In this document: in pieces, positions 52,213 to 62,500 of the stretch
Position numbering within the stretch: the stretch's first letter is position 1
Layout of the letters: every line of letters starts with the position of its first letter
NCBI RefSeq assembly: GCF_003173055.1
Contig: NZ_QGLF01000002.1
Coordinates: 868,322 to 932,321 of the forward strand
DNA: 64,000 nt
Direction of reading: 5' to 3'
From: Zavarzinia compransoris
Lineage (GTDB): Bacteria; Pseudomonadota; Alphaproteobacteria; Zavarziniales; Zavarziniaceae
Translations under genes and position numbers: made by a program
The notes under the pieces: generated by a model
Told to the model about the DNA's origin: nothing
What the model saw: the letters and a program-made list of their open reading frames with translations, nothing else
Databases searched by the model: none

Positions 52213-53385
52213 ATGGAGACTCCGAGAGCAACAGGCGGGCCGGACGGCGGCCCGATCCGGGTGATGGTGGTGGATGATTCCGCCGTGATCCGGGGCCTCG
52301 TCTCGCGCTGGCTCGATGCCGAGCCGGACCTGAAGGTGGTCTCGACCGCGCCCAACGGCGCCCAGGCCCTTCGCCTCGTCGCCAAGGCCGAGCCGGAGGT
52401 GATCATCCTCGATGTCGAGATGCCGGAGATGGACGGCATCACCGCCCTGCCGGAATTGCTGAAACTGGTGCGCGGCGTGCGCGTGCTAATGTCCTCGACG
52501 CTGACCCAGAGCGGGGCGGAGATCAGCATGAAGGCGCTGACGCTCGGCGCCGCCGACTATCTGACCAAGCCGAGTTCGACGCGCGAGGCCAATGCGGTCG
52601 AAGCCTTCCGCCAGGAACTGGTCGCCAAGGCCCGGGCCCTGGGCGAGGCGGCGCGGCGGCGCAGCAGCTTTCTGCGCAGCACGCCGGCGGCTGCAAGTTC
52701 CGCCCCGGCCGCGGCCGCGGCGGCACCCTTGCGCAAGCCTTCCAGCCTTTACGGCGGGGCGGCGGTCACCACGCGGCCGGCCGGCGCGCTGCGCCCGCAG
52801 GTGCTGGCCATCGGCAGTTCGACCGGCGGGCCCCAGGCCCTGTCCACCTTGCTCGGGCCGATCGCGGCGCGTCTCGACGTGCCGATCCTGATCACCCAGC
52901 ACATGCCGGCGACCTTCACCGCCATCCTGGCCGAACATATCGCCAAGGCGACCGGGGTTGCCGCGGCCGAGGCCAAGGACGGCGAGACCATCCAGTCCCG
53001 GCGCATCTATGTCGCACCGGGCAATCATCACATGATCGTGGAACGCCAGGGGACCAGCCGGATCCTGCGCCTGACCAGCGACCCGCCGGAGAATTTCTGC
53101 CGGCCGGCCGTCGATCCCATGCTGCGCTCCGTCGCCGGGGTCTACGGCGGCTCGACCCTGGTCGTGATCCTGACCGGCATGGGACAGGACGGGTTGCAGG
53201 GCAGCCGGGCGGTGACCGAGGTCGGCGGCACCGTCCTTGCCCAGGACGAGGCGAGCAGCGTCGTCTGGGGCATGCCGGGGGCCGTGGCCACGGCCGGGCT
53301 GTGCACCTCGGTGCTGCCGCTCGGCGAATTGGGGACCGCGATCGAACGGCTGGTCAAGGGACCGGCCATGGCGGGAGTGCGTTGA
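52213..53385 (+). CDS. cheB: Chemotaxis receptor methylesterase CheB
   Basis: A 390-residue methylesterase/deamidase: receiver with D67 in PEVIILDVEMPEMDGI, an Ala-rich linker, and a catalytic domain with S203 (LAIGSSTGGPQALSTLL), H230 (ILITQHMPATFTAILA) and D326 (LTGMGQDGLQGSRAV), the complete triad. It shares one base with cheR (TGATG). Confidence 0.95.
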   Translation: METPRATGGPDGGPIRVMVVDDSAVIRGLVSRWLDAEPDLKVVSTAPNGAQALRLVAKAEPEVIILDVEMPEMDGITALPELLKLVRGVRVLMSSTLTQSGAEISMKALTLGAADYLTKPSSTREANAVEAFRQELVAKARALGEAARRRSSFLRSTPAAASSAPAAAAAAPLRKPSSLYGGAAVTTRPAGALRPQVLAIGSSTGGPQALSTLLGPIAARLDVPILITQHMPATFTAILAEHIAKATGVAAAEAKDGETIQSRRIYVAPGNHHMIVERQGTSRILRLTSDPPENFCRPAVDPMLRSVAGVYGGSTLVVILTGMGQDGLQGSRAVTEVGGTVLAQDEASSVVWGMPGAVATAGLCTSVLPLGELGTAIERLVKGPAMAGVR

Positions 53386-54200
53386 TGAATCCGCTCGATT
53401 TTCAGTTTCTGTCCGATCTCCTCAAGGCGAAGTCGGGCCTGGTGCTGACGGGCGACAAGGGTTACCTGGTCGAGTCCCGTCTGTTGCCGATCGCGCGGAA
53501 GCGCGGGCTGAACACCCTCGAGGGCCTGGTCGCCGGACTCCGCCGCAAGGACGAGGCCCTGATCCGCGACGTGGTCGAAGCGATGACCACGAACGAGAGT
53601 TTCTTCTTCCGCGACAATACGCCTTTCGACACCTTCAAGGCCCATGTCATGCCGCATCTCCTGTCGGCGCGGGCGGACAGCAAGCGGATCCGCATCTGGT
53701 CCGCCGCCGCCTCGACCGGGCAGGAGCCCTATTCGCTGGCCATGCTGCTGTCCGAGCAGAAGGCGGCGCTCGCCGGCTGGCGGGTGGAGATTCTCGGCAC
53801 CGATATTTCGGCCGACGTGCTGACCCGGGCCCGGGCCGGCCTCTATACCCAGTTCGAGGTACAGCGCGGCCTGCCGATCCAGCTGCTGGTCAAATACTTC
53901 AAGAAGGAAGGCGACCAGTGGCGCATCGCGCCCGAGATCCGCAGCATGGTGCAGTATCGCGAGTATAATCTTCTCGACAGTTTTGCCGGGCTCGGCAAAT
54001 TCGACGTCGTCTATTGCCGCAACGTGCTGATCTATTTCGACCAGCCGACCAAGGCCAAGGTGCTGGACCGGATCGCCGACATCATGACCGACGACGGCAT
54101 GCTGTTCCTCGGCGCCGCCGAAACCGTGCTCGGCCTGTCCACCCGCTTCCGCCCGGTGAAGGACCGCCGCGGCCTTTACGAAGTGGTGCCGGGCCGGTAA
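53385..54200 (+). CDS. cheR: Chemotaxis receptor methyltransferase CheR
   Basis: A 271-residue SAM-dependent methyltransferase for receptor glutamates. N-terminal helical domain (FLSDLLKAKSGLVLTGDKGY), the TNESFFFRD motif, SAM site RIWSAAASTGQEPYSLAMLL, GTDISADVLTRARAGLY, and VVYCRNVLIYFD. Last gene of the che run. No receptor gene is in the window. Confidence 0.95.
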   Translation: MNPLDFQFLSDLLKAKSGLVLTGDKGYLVESRLLPIARKRGLNTLEGLVAGLRRKDEALIRDVVEAMTTNESFFFRDNTPFDTFKAHVMPHLLSARADSKRIRIWSAAASTGQEPYSLAMLLSEQKAALAGWRVEILGTDISADVLTRARAGLYTQFEVQRGLPIQLLVKYFKKEGDQWRIAPEIRSMVQYREYNLLDSFAGLGKFDVVYCRNVLIYFDQPTKAKVLDRIADIMTDDGMLFLGAAETVLGLSTRFRPVKDRRGLYEVVPGR

Positions 54201-54209
54201 TACCCCCCG

Positions 54210-54238
54210 GACGGGCGGGGTTGCCACCCGCCCGTCCG
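54210..54238 (+). terminator. GC-rich hairpin after cheR
   Basis: GGACGGGCGGG-GTTGCCA-CCCGCCCGTCC, a perfect 11-bp stem 9 bp after the cheR stop. It has no T-run, so efficient intrinsic termination is uncertain. Confidence 0.5.
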
Positions 54239-54271
54239 CCCGTCAAACTGCCCGAAAAGGGGAGGGTGTCG

Positions 54272-55183
54272 ATGGCGGGCGGTTGCATCGAGTCTCGGGT
54301 GGTGTCCATTCCGGTCGGGGAACTGAGCTTCACCGCCCTGGAAACCCCGCCGGCGGGCGGCGGCAGCGGCCCGATCGCCCTGTGCCTGCACGGCTTTCCC
54401 GACAATCACCATTCCTTCGACGATCTCGCCCCGGTGTTGGCCGCGGCCGGGTTCCATGTCGTCGCGCCGCTGCTGCCGGGCTATGAACCCTCGTCGCAGC
54501 CGGCGGACGGGGATTATTCGGCGGCCGCTGTCGCCGATCACCTGGGCGCCCTGGTGCGCGAACTGGCGAAACAGGGGCCGGTGCATCTGATCGGCCACGA
54601 CTGGGGCGCGGTCATCGGCCATATCGTCGCCGCCGACCGGCCGGAAGGGCTGGCAAGCTGGACCGCCATCGCCATTCCGCCGACCGGGCGGCTGATGGCG
54701 GTCGCCGCCGGCGCGCCCTGGCTGATGCTGCCCTTCTGGTATATCGGCGTCTTCCAGGCCCGCGGCCTGGCCGACTGGCTGGTCTCCCGCGCGGATTGGA
54801 AATTCATCGATCTCCTGTGGCGGCGCTGGTCGCCGGGCTGGACCCCGCCGGCGGGCGTCCTCGACAGCGTGAAGCGGACCCTGGCCGCCCCGGGGGTGAA
54901 AAAGGCGGCGCTGGCCTATTACCGGGCCCTGGTGCCGATCGGCACCCGGCGCTACCGCGAGGGGCTGAGCCGGGCCTCGCGCCGGATCAAGGTCCCGAGC
55001 CTCGTCCTCGCCGGCACGACGGACGGCTGCTTCAAGCTGGACGCTTTCCGCCGGGCGATCCGGGACGAGGATTACCCCGCCGGCGTTACCCTTCGGGTGA
55101 TCGAGGGTGCCGGCCATTTCCTGCACCGGGAAAAGCCGGATCAGGTGAACGCCCTGATCCTGGATCATTTGCGGAAGGCTTAA
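54272..55183 (+). CDS. Alpha/beta hydrolase (epoxide-hydrolase-like)
   Basis: A 303-residue alpha/beta hydrolase. Oxyanion motif LCLHGFPDNHHSFDDLAPVL, nucleophile elbow LIGHDWGAVIG with Asp110 rather than Ser, and the C-terminal His in EGAGHFLHREKPDQV. An Asp nucleophile favours epoxide hydrolase or dehalogenase chemistry. The ATG has GGGGAGGG upstream. It ends 4 bp inside the convergent oxidase gene. Confidence 0.88.
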   Translation: MAGGCIESRVVSIPVGELSFTALETPPAGGGSGPIALCLHGFPDNHHSFDDLAPVLAAAGFHVVAPLLPGYEPSSQPADGDYSAAAVADHLGALVRELAKQGPVHLIGHDWGAVIGHIVAADRPEGLASWTAIAIPPTGRLMAVAAGAPWLMLPFWYIGVFQARGLADWLVSRADWKFIDLLWRRWSPGWTPPAGVLDSVKRTLAAPGVKKAALAYYRALVPIGTRRYREGLSRASRRIKVPSLVLAGTTDGCFKLDAFRRAIRDEDYPAGVTLRVIEGAGHFLHREKPDQVNALILDHLRKA

Positions 55184-56517
55184 CGCCCGAGCCGGTCGCG
55201 CAGGCCGAAGCCGGCATAGGCCGCCCGCAGATAGGATTGGCGCAGGGCCGGGAAGGGAAAGTGCGGCAGGGGCTGGCGGATCGGCGCCGGCAGGGCCACC
55301 GTTTCGCCCGCCAGCGCCCGGCCGAGCAGTGCCCCGCCATAGGATCCCATGGCGACACCGTTGCCGTGGAAGGCCAGCAGGTAGTGCACGCTGCCGTCCT
55401 CGACCGTGCCCCGGTGGGGCAGCAGGTCATAGGCGAGGTCGGTCAGCCCGCGCCAGAAATGGGTGATCGCCGCCCCGGCGAAATGCGGGAACATGCGGGC
55501 GAGATCGGCCTGCAACCGCGCCCGCATCGCCGGTTCGGCGGTGGGCGCGGCCGAGACGCCGCCGCGCGCCCCGAACATCAGCCGCCCGTCGGGCAGCAGG
55601 CGGAAATAATGCAGCAGGTGGCGGGTATCGGCGCACATGGTCAGGCTGTCGAACCCCTGCGCCGCCCGTTCCGCCGCGCTCAGCGGCCGGGTGACGACGA
55701 TGTTGGACAGGACCGGCAGCAGGCGCCCGGCCAGGCCGGGGTGCAGGTCGTCGCGGGTGAAGCCGGCGGTCGCGACCACGACCCGGTCGGCCAGCACGCT
55801 GCCCCCCGGGGTCAGCAGGCGATGCCGCCGGCCTTCCCGGGTCCAGGCGATGACCGGGCTGTGGCCGTGCAGGGCGATGCCCCGGGCCTGCACCGCCCGG
55901 GCCAGGCCGCGCAGGTATTTCAACGGGTGCAGCGGAAAGCCGTGGGGCACCCAGAGGCCGGCCTCGGCCTCCGCCGTCGAAAGGCCGCGGGCGGCGAGAT
56001 CGGCCTTGGATAGCAGGGTGCATTCGGTCGCGAAGACTCGGCGATAGAGGTCGCGCTCCGCCTTCAGGTCGGCGATGGCGCGGGGGTGGTGGGACAGCAC
56101 CGCCTCCCCCGCCGGGCCCGTCTCGGCCTCGATGCCGTGGCGGGCCAGCAGGTCGCGGACATGGCCGATGGCGTCGACCTGGAGGCGGAAGAAGCGCTGC
56201 GCCTCGGCCAGGCCGAAGCGGGCGATGATGCGTTCCCAGGATAGTTTCGCCGAGCCGAGGCAGCAGAAGCCGCCGTTCCGCCCCGAGGCACCCCAGCCGA
56301 TCGGGCCGGCTTCGAGCACCAGGGGGGCGACGCCGCCCTCGGCCAGGGCGAGTGCGGCATTGAGGCCGGTGAAACCGCCGCCGATGATGGCGACATCGGC
56401 CCGGGCCGGCGCCAGCAGCGGGGGTGCTGCCACCGGATCCCCGGCGGAGGCTTCCCACCAGCTGGCGACCGTCTGGTCGTAGGCGTGGATCGAGGGATCA
56501 TGCAGGAAGGGCTTCAT
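55180..56517 (-). CDS. DAO-family FAD-dependent oxidoreductase (PuuB-like)
   Basis: A 445-residue FAD oxidase of the D-amino-acid oxidase fold. Nucleotide fold ADVAIIGGGFTGLNAALALA, then EAGPIGWGASGRNGGFCC, the SGRNGG motif typical of gamma-glutamylputrescine oxidase and relatives, and the C-terminal HYLLAFHGNGVAMGSYGGAL. It starts 9 bp after the CHAT gene stop and may be transcribed with it. Confidence 0.9.
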   Translation of the reverse strand: MKPFLHDPSIHAYDQTVASWWEASAGDPVAAPPLLAPARADVAIIGGGFTGLNAALALAEGGVAPLVLEAGPIGWGASGRNGGFCCLGSAKLSWERIIARFGLAEAQRFFRLQVDAIGHVRDLLARHGIEAETGPAGEAVLSHHPRAIADLKAERDLYRRVFATECTLLSKADLAARGLSTAEAEAGLWVPHGFPLHPLKYLRGLARAVQARGIALHGHSPVIAWTREGRRHRLLTPGGSVLADRVVVATAGFTRDDLHPGLAGRLLPVLSNIVVTRPLSAAERAAQGFDSLTMCADTRHLLHYFRLLPDGRLMFGARGGVSAAPTAEPAMRARLQADLARMFPHFAGAAITHFWRGLTDLAYDLLPHRGTVEDGSVHYLLAFHGNGVAMGSYGGALLGRALAGETVALPAPIRQPLPHFPFPALRQSYLRAAYAGFGLRDRLGR

Positions 56518-56526
56518 CCCTTGATG

Positions 56527-59500
56527 TTAGCGCGCCGCCACCCCCGTGCCATCGCCGATGGTGCTGAACCCGGCCCAGAACAGGGGATGCGACCATTCGA
56601 CCGGCGTCGTGCCCGGCCCCCGGCCGTCGATCAGGCCGAGCTGGGCGTCGCGCAGCGCCCCGGCGCCGCCCACGCCCTGGCCGCCGAAGATCGCGGTCAT
56701 CAGGGCGGCGGTCGAGGCGTCGGGCACCGGCCAGTGGGAGGCGATCAGGCGCCGCGCCCCGGCATAGAAGAAGGCGCGGGTCAGGCCGGACAGGGCTTCG
56801 CCGCCGCTCTTGCCGTCGGTGCCGCCGGTGTTGCAGGCGGACAGGACGACGAGATCGGCATCCAGCTTCAGGTTCAGGATGTCGCTGAGCTTGAGCAGCG
56901 CGCTGTCCGCCCCCGCCGCCGGCCCTGGCGAGACCAGGAGGGCGGGTTCGGCGAAGCAGCGGATCTCGCTCGCCAGCACCGCATGGGTGGCGAAATAGAC
57001 GATCCGGTAGTCCGACAGGGGCCGGCCGGTCACCGCCGTCTTGGTGAAGGCATCGCCGAGCACCAGGGCATCCGGCCCGGCGCCGAGCTGGGCCGCGACC
57101 CGTTCCAGCTCGACCGCAGTGCCGGGCAGGGGGCCGAGGGCGCCCAGCACCTTGCGATCGCGCACGCAATTGGCCGGCAGCGACGAGAACAGGGCATTCA
57201 TGTCACGCGGCGGCTGGTAGTCGCCGAAACCGACCAGGGCCTGGGTTCCGCCCGAGGCCGTGCCCACCCGCCGCAGGTCGGCGAAGGCCCGCACCGAGGG
57301 GACCTGGGCCAGGGCGTAGTGGCGCACCAGCCAGTCGACCTCGCGGTAGCTGCCGCCCCGCGCCTCGCCCGGGCCGGCGACGAGGATGCCGAAGGGAATG
57401 CTGGCCAGCGCGCCGTTGGCGCTGGTGACGAGGCTGGTCACGCCGTCGAGATCGCCCGCGACCGGATCGAACAGGGTGCGGTACAGGCCGCGCGATTGTT
57501 CGACCGGGAAGCGGGGCAGGCCGCTCCGCGTCGGGGTGACGCCCTTGCGCAGCGCGATCACGACATCGCCGATCGCCTGGTCGCCGGCGTCGATGCGCCA
57601 GATGCGCAGGCGGTCGGCGCGGACCAGGAAGCCGTAGGTCGCGGTTTCGGCGCTGGCGAAGGCGACCACCGCCTCGCCCGGCTTCAGCAGGGCTTGCAGT
57701 TCGGACGCGCCGACCGGGGTCGCCAGCAATTGGCGATAGCCGGAGGAGGCGGCCTGCAAGGTCTCGTCCAGGCGCCGGCCCTCGGCCTCGGTCTCGATCA
57801 GGCGGCTGCGCAGGCCGTCGATCGCCTTGGTGTCGCGCACCTCGGCGGGCACGGCCAGGGCCCGGTTCAGGGCCGCGACCAGGGCATAGCGCTTGCGGTC
57901 GTTCTCCTGCTGGGCGCGGATGACGCCGCCGACCTGCTGGTCGCCGGCGGCCAGGCGCGCCGTCGCCAGGCTGACCGTGCGGCTGGTGACGCCCGAGCGC
58001 ATGAGCTGCATGGCCTCGAACATCTCGACCTCGAGACGGCCGGCCTCGCCCGGGGTCGCGGCCGCGGCGGCGCTGGCGACATCGAGGAAGCCGATCAATT
58101 CGCGCGGGCGGATTTCCGCATTGCGCGCCTTCAAGGTCGCCAGGCCCTGGCGGTAGGTGGCGATGGCGGCATCGCTGCGCCCGGTCGCATGCTGGTAGCG
58201 GCCGAGCGCAAGGCGGGCCAGCCCCTCGGGCACGGAATCCGGCAGCGTATTGGCCCAGATGGTGACCGCATCGCCCTGCAGGGCGGCAGCGCTGCGGCTG
58301 TCGCCCCCGGCGGCGGCGACGGTCGCCCGGGTTTCCAGGAACTGCGGCAGCCACCAGGGCGGCGCGGCGCGGCTGGCCCGGGTGATGGCGATCGCCTCGT
58401 CGGCCTTCTGCGCCGCCTCGTCCAGCCGGTTCAGGCGCAGCAGCAGGGCGGCCTCGGTATGCAGGCTCTGGGCCAGGTCGATGCCGATCACCGTGCCCGA
58501 AGCGCCGCCATAGGAAATGAGATCGCCGCCGCCCGCGAAACCGGTGAAGCCGTTGCCGACTTCGTTGCCGTTGCGCGCGGCGAACTCGCGGCGGAGCGCC
58601 GTCGCCTTGGCGGCGAAGCCGAGGGCATCGTCGAGCCGGTTCTGGTTGGCGGCATCGATCGCGCGATAGGACAGGAGGCGCGGCAGGTCGCTGGGGTTGA
58701 TGCTGGCGGCGGCCAGGCGCTGGGCCTCGTCGAACAGGGGCGCGGCTTCGTCGTAGCGGCCCTGGTTGGACAGTTCGAGGGCGACATGCATCAAGGGATC
58801 GGCGCTGCTCGGATCGTCGCTGCCGATGGCCTCGGCCTGGACCAGCAGGGCCTTGCGGTAATTCTCTTCCGAGGCGGCGAAATCCTGCACCGTGTCCTGA
58901 TATTGCGCGGTGGCGAGCGCGGTGTAATAGGCATCGAGCGCGCCCGCCCCGGCCAGCGGCCGGCCGGTGGCGGCGCGGACGAAGGCGATGGCGCGGGATT
59001 CGGCCGTCTCGGCGCCCAGCGTGCCGCGGCCGAGCGCGGCCAGCACGGCCCGCTCCACCACCGGCAGGGCGGCGGGGATGCCGTCGGCGAGGAAGATCCT
59101 GCCCTCCGCCGCCAGGGCCAGCGCGACCATGGGGAAGCCGCCGTTCAGCAGCCGGCACTGCATGACCGCACCGTCCAGCCCGCCGGCGAAAGCGGTCGCG
59201 GCAGGGGCGTCGCAGCGCATGCGGCTGTCGAGCTCGGCGCGCCAGGGGCCGGCGGCCAGCGCCGCCGCCGGGCTGTCGCCGGTTTGGGGTTGGGTGGCCC
59301 CGCGTTCGGCGATCCGGGCCGAGGGCTGCTGCCAGCTGCCGCAGTGGACCGTGGTCTGCCGCTCGCCGCCGGCGCCCAGGGTGGCGGGGCCGGCGGTGAC
59401 CGTGCAGGCCTCGCCGACCAGATTGGTGCCGGCCTCGCGCGGGGTGCCGGTCTCGCCCCCGGTGACGGCGCAGGCGCCGAGTGCGAGGGCCAGGGCGAGC

Positions 59501-59532
59501 AGGGGCAGGCGGAAAGCGTACCGGGCGCTCAT
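56527..59532 (-). CDS. CHAT-domain TPR lipoprotein (caspase-like protease)
   Basis: A 1001-residue protein with a lipoprotein-type signal (LPLLALALALGACAVTGG). The middle, about residues 200-480, has TPR-like helical repeats (DFAASEENYRKALLVQAEAI, QSLHTEAALLLRLNRLDEAA, ALGRYQHATGRSDAAIATYR). The C-terminal CHAT domain keeps the caspase-like dyad: H850 in YFATHAVLASE and C900 in VVLSACNTGGTDG. CHAT proteases cleave specific partner proteins. The ATG overlaps the stop of the giant repeat protein by 4 bp, so that protein is the obvious candidate partner or substrate. The start is the ATG that opens the signal peptide. Confidence 0.93.
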   Translation of the reverse strand: MSARYAFRLPLLALALALGACAVTGGETGTPREAGTNLVGEACTVTAGPATLGAGGERQTTVHCGSWQQPSARIAERGATQPQTGDSPAAALAAGPWRAELDSRMRCDAPAATAFAGGLDGAVMQCRLLNGGFPMVALALAAEGRIFLADGIPAALPVVERAVLAALGRGTLGAETAESRAIAFVRAATGRPLAGAGALDAYYTALATAQYQDTVQDFAASEENYRKALLVQAEAIGSDDPSSADPLMHVALELSNQGRYDEAAPLFDEAQRLAAASINPSDLPRLLSYRAIDAANQNRLDDALGFAAKATALRREFAARNGNEVGNGFTGFAGGGDLISYGGASGTVIGIDLAQSLHTEAALLLRLNRLDEAAQKADEAIAITRASRAAPPWWLPQFLETRATVAAAGGDSRSAAALQGDAVTIWANTLPDSVPEGLARLALGRYQHATGRSDAAIATYRQGLATLKARNAEIRPRELIGFLDVASAAAAATPGEAGRLEVEMFEAMQLMRSGVTSRTVSLATARLAAGDQQVGGVIRAQQENDRKRYALVAALNRALAVPAEVRDTKAIDGLRSRLIETEAEGRRLDETLQAASSGYRQLLATPVGASELQALLKPGEAVVAFASAETATYGFLVRADRLRIWRIDAGDQAIGDVVIALRKGVTPTRSGLPRFPVEQSRGLYRTLFDPVAGDLDGVTSLVTSANGALASIPFGILVAGPGEARGGSYREVDWLVRHYALAQVPSVRAFADLRRVGTASGGTQALVGFGDYQPPRDMNALFSSLPANCVRDRKVLGALGPLPGTAVELERVAAQLGAGPDALVLGDAFTKTAVTGRPLSDYRIVYFATHAVLASEIRCFAEPALLVSPGPAAGADSALLKLSDILNLKLDADLVVLSACNTGGTDGKSGGEALSGLTRAFFYAGARRLIASHWPVPDASTAALMTAIFGGQGVGGAGALRDAQLGLIDGRGPGTTPVEWSHPLFWAGFSTIGDGTGVAAR

Positions 59533-62500
59533 CGGCCGTTCTCCTCGGTCGCGGCGGGGAAGCTGAGGTCGAGGCGCCACAGGGCGTCCTTGCCGGTGTT
59601 GGAGAAGACGAAGCGGGACGCATCGCCGAGCGGATCGTCGATCCGGGCGACGATCAGGTCCGGGATCTCGATCAAGGGCGGGGCCAGGGGCACGATCGCC
59701 GGCAGGCTGATCTGGGTCGCGCCCTCCAGTTCCTGGATGCCGCAGAAGGTCGCCATGACGCAGTCGTTGAACAGATAGGCCCGGTTGACCGACGAGCGGG
59801 TGATGTGGCGGGCGGCCGGCGGCCCGGTGAACGTGCCGAGCGTGCCGGCCATCGACGCGCTGCCGCCCTCGCCGAAGACCGAGAGCCCGCTGAAGGCGAC
59901 ATGCAGCGCCTCGATCATGCCGTTGCCGGTGCGCAGGGTCACGAATTGGCCGGTGGCCGTGCCGTTCATGATGAGGTCGCCGCCGGCGGCGAGGGTGGGA
60001 CTGGTTATGGGGGTGAAGACGCCGGTGTTGATGGTGACGGCCGGCGCGGTCAGGCGCAGGGCGCCGTTGGTGGTGAAGGCGCCGCCGTTGGTGCGATATT
60101 CGGTGCCGGCGAGAATGATCAGGGGCGCGGTATAGGTCTGCGGCCCGAAGGTGATCACCGACAGCGGATCGATCATCGTGCCGGCCTGAAGGTTCAGGGC
60201 CGCCAGCGGCGTATCGAGGCCGATGGCGCCGGGGATGATCAGATTGTTGCCGGCGATCAGCGTGGCCGAGCCGAAATAGACGCCCTCGTCGGTGACGCCG
60301 TCGATGGCGCCGGTGACGTTGAGATCGGTCGCGGCCTGGAAGACGACGGCGCCGGTGAAGATCACCGGGCCGTCCAGCGTGACCGCGCCGCCCGAACTGC
60401 GGTAGCTGCCCTCGGCGAAGGACAGGCCCGCCGCCGAGCGATAGAGCAGGGTGCCGCTGGTCAGGGCGTCGGCAAAGACTTCGATCGTGCCGGCGGCGCT
60501 GGCGTTCAGGCTGGCAAGGCCGGCCGCGCCGAGGAAGGCGATGCCGCCGCCCGCGCTCACGGTCAGGCCGACCGGGCTCGAAGCGCTCGCGCTGCCGATC
60601 GCGCCGGCGAAGCCGACGCCGCCGCCGGCGGTGACGGCGGTATTCGCCGCGAGGCTGAGCGGCCCGTCCAGGATGATGTTGCCGCCGGCATTATAGGCGG
60701 GGCCGGTGAATTGGATGCTGCCGGCATTGACGGACAGGCCGCCGGCGATGGCCGTTTGGCCCAGGCTCGCCGTGGTCGCGGCCTCGACCGTCAGGTCGCC
60801 GAGCCCGGTGATTGGCCCGTTGGCGGCGACGAAACCGGTCTCCGCCGTCAGGCCGAGGGCGGGCGACCCGCTTTCCGCCCCGATCGGCCCGGTGACGGTG
60901 ACATTGCGCCGGCCGGTGATCGTGGCATCGCCCAGCAGCGCCAGGGCCCCGGTCGCCAGCACGTCGTTGCCGGCGACGAGGGCGCCGCCGGTCAGTTGGA
61001 TGGTCGTGCCCGTCAAGGCCAGGTCGCCGCGCGAGGTGACGGCGCCGACGGCCAGCGTCGCGCTGGCGCTGAGCGTGACCGCGCCGGCCTCGACGGCGCC
61101 GTTCACCGCGAGGTCGCCGCCCGCGGCACTTGCCCGCAGGGTGCCGCCGCCCGATGCCTCGGTCACCGGGCCGGACAATTGGATCGCGGTCGCGGCGGTC
61201 AGCACGACATCGCCGGCAAGGCTCAGCGGGCCGTCGATGTCGAGGGCGCCGGCGCTGCTGGCATAGGTGCCGCCAAGGGCGAGGCCGGTGCCCGAAGTCA
61301 GCGACAGGGCCCCGGTGGTGCGCGCCCCGAGCAGGGTGACGGGGCCGCCCGCCGAAAGGTCGAGGGCGGCAAGGGCATTGGTGCCGCCGATCGGGCCGCC
61401 GGCGGTCAGGCCGCCGCCGGCCTGTGCGGTCAGCCTGGCGGTGCTGCCCGCGGCCGCATCGATCGTGCTCGAGAAGGCGATGCCGCCGCCCGCGTCGATC
61501 ACGGTGGTGCCGGCCAGCAGGGTCGGGCCGGTGACGGTGACGGCGCCGCCGGCCACGAGGGCCTGGCTGACGGCGGGGGTGTTGGGGCCGCCCGGAGCGG
61601 TGCCGCCGGCCAGTTCGACGGCAGCACCGCCGAGGGCGATATCGCCGGTCACCCGCACGCTGTTCAGCACCGCGCGGCCGGCGGCATCGACCGTCAGGCT
61701 GCCCAGCGCCTGGGTCGCGCCGATCGCCCCGCCCAGGCGGACGTCGCCGCCGGTCGAGACCAGGGCGACGGCGGCGTCGAGCGGCGCCGAGCCCAGGCGG
61801 TCGATGGTGCCGCTGACGGTCAGGGCCTGCCCCGCGGTCACCGCGGCGGCCCCGCCGAAGGCGAGATTGCCGGTGGCGGCAAAGGTGGTGCCGGCCTGAT
61901 AGACGGCGCCGGTCAGGGTGATCGCGGGCGCGGTCAGGGCGATCGCACCGGTGGCGCGGAGGTCGGCGGCGACGATCGCACTCGCCCCTTGCAGGGTGAT
62001 CGAGGCGGGGGCGCCGCTGCCGCCCACCGGTCCGGTCAGGCGGATCTCGCCCGCCTGGGCGGTCATGGCCAGGGCAAGCCCGGTGGTGGCCATGTCGATC
62101 CGGCCGAAGCGGATGTTCTGGCCGGCCGTGAAGGTCGTGCTCGCGGTCAGCGTGGCCTGGCCGACATTGAGGCCGGTGATGCTGCCCGCGGTCGCGCGAT
62201 AGGTGCCGCCGGCGAAACTGCCGGTCGCCGCGGCATAGGACTGGTCGCCGCTGGTGACGACGCCGTTCAGGGCGAGGCCGGCGCCGGCGGTCAGGGTGAC
62301 GCTGTCGAGGGCGGTACCCGGGCTGCCGATGGCGCCCGCCACCGCGATAGTGCCGGTCGGGCCGCCGCCGCCCGCCAGCGCGGTCAGGCTGGCGGTCGCG
62401 GCGCCGGCGGCCCGCTCGATGCCGGCGGAGAAGGTAATGCCGCCGGTGGCATCGATCGCCACCGCATTGGCGATCAGGCCGGTGCCGGTAACGCCGACCG

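Noticed and set aside
56485-59778. A 1097-codon plus-strand open frame opposite the CHAT gene
   Set aside because: Antisense shadow; the CHAT protein has signal, TPR-like repeats and an intact catalytic dyad.
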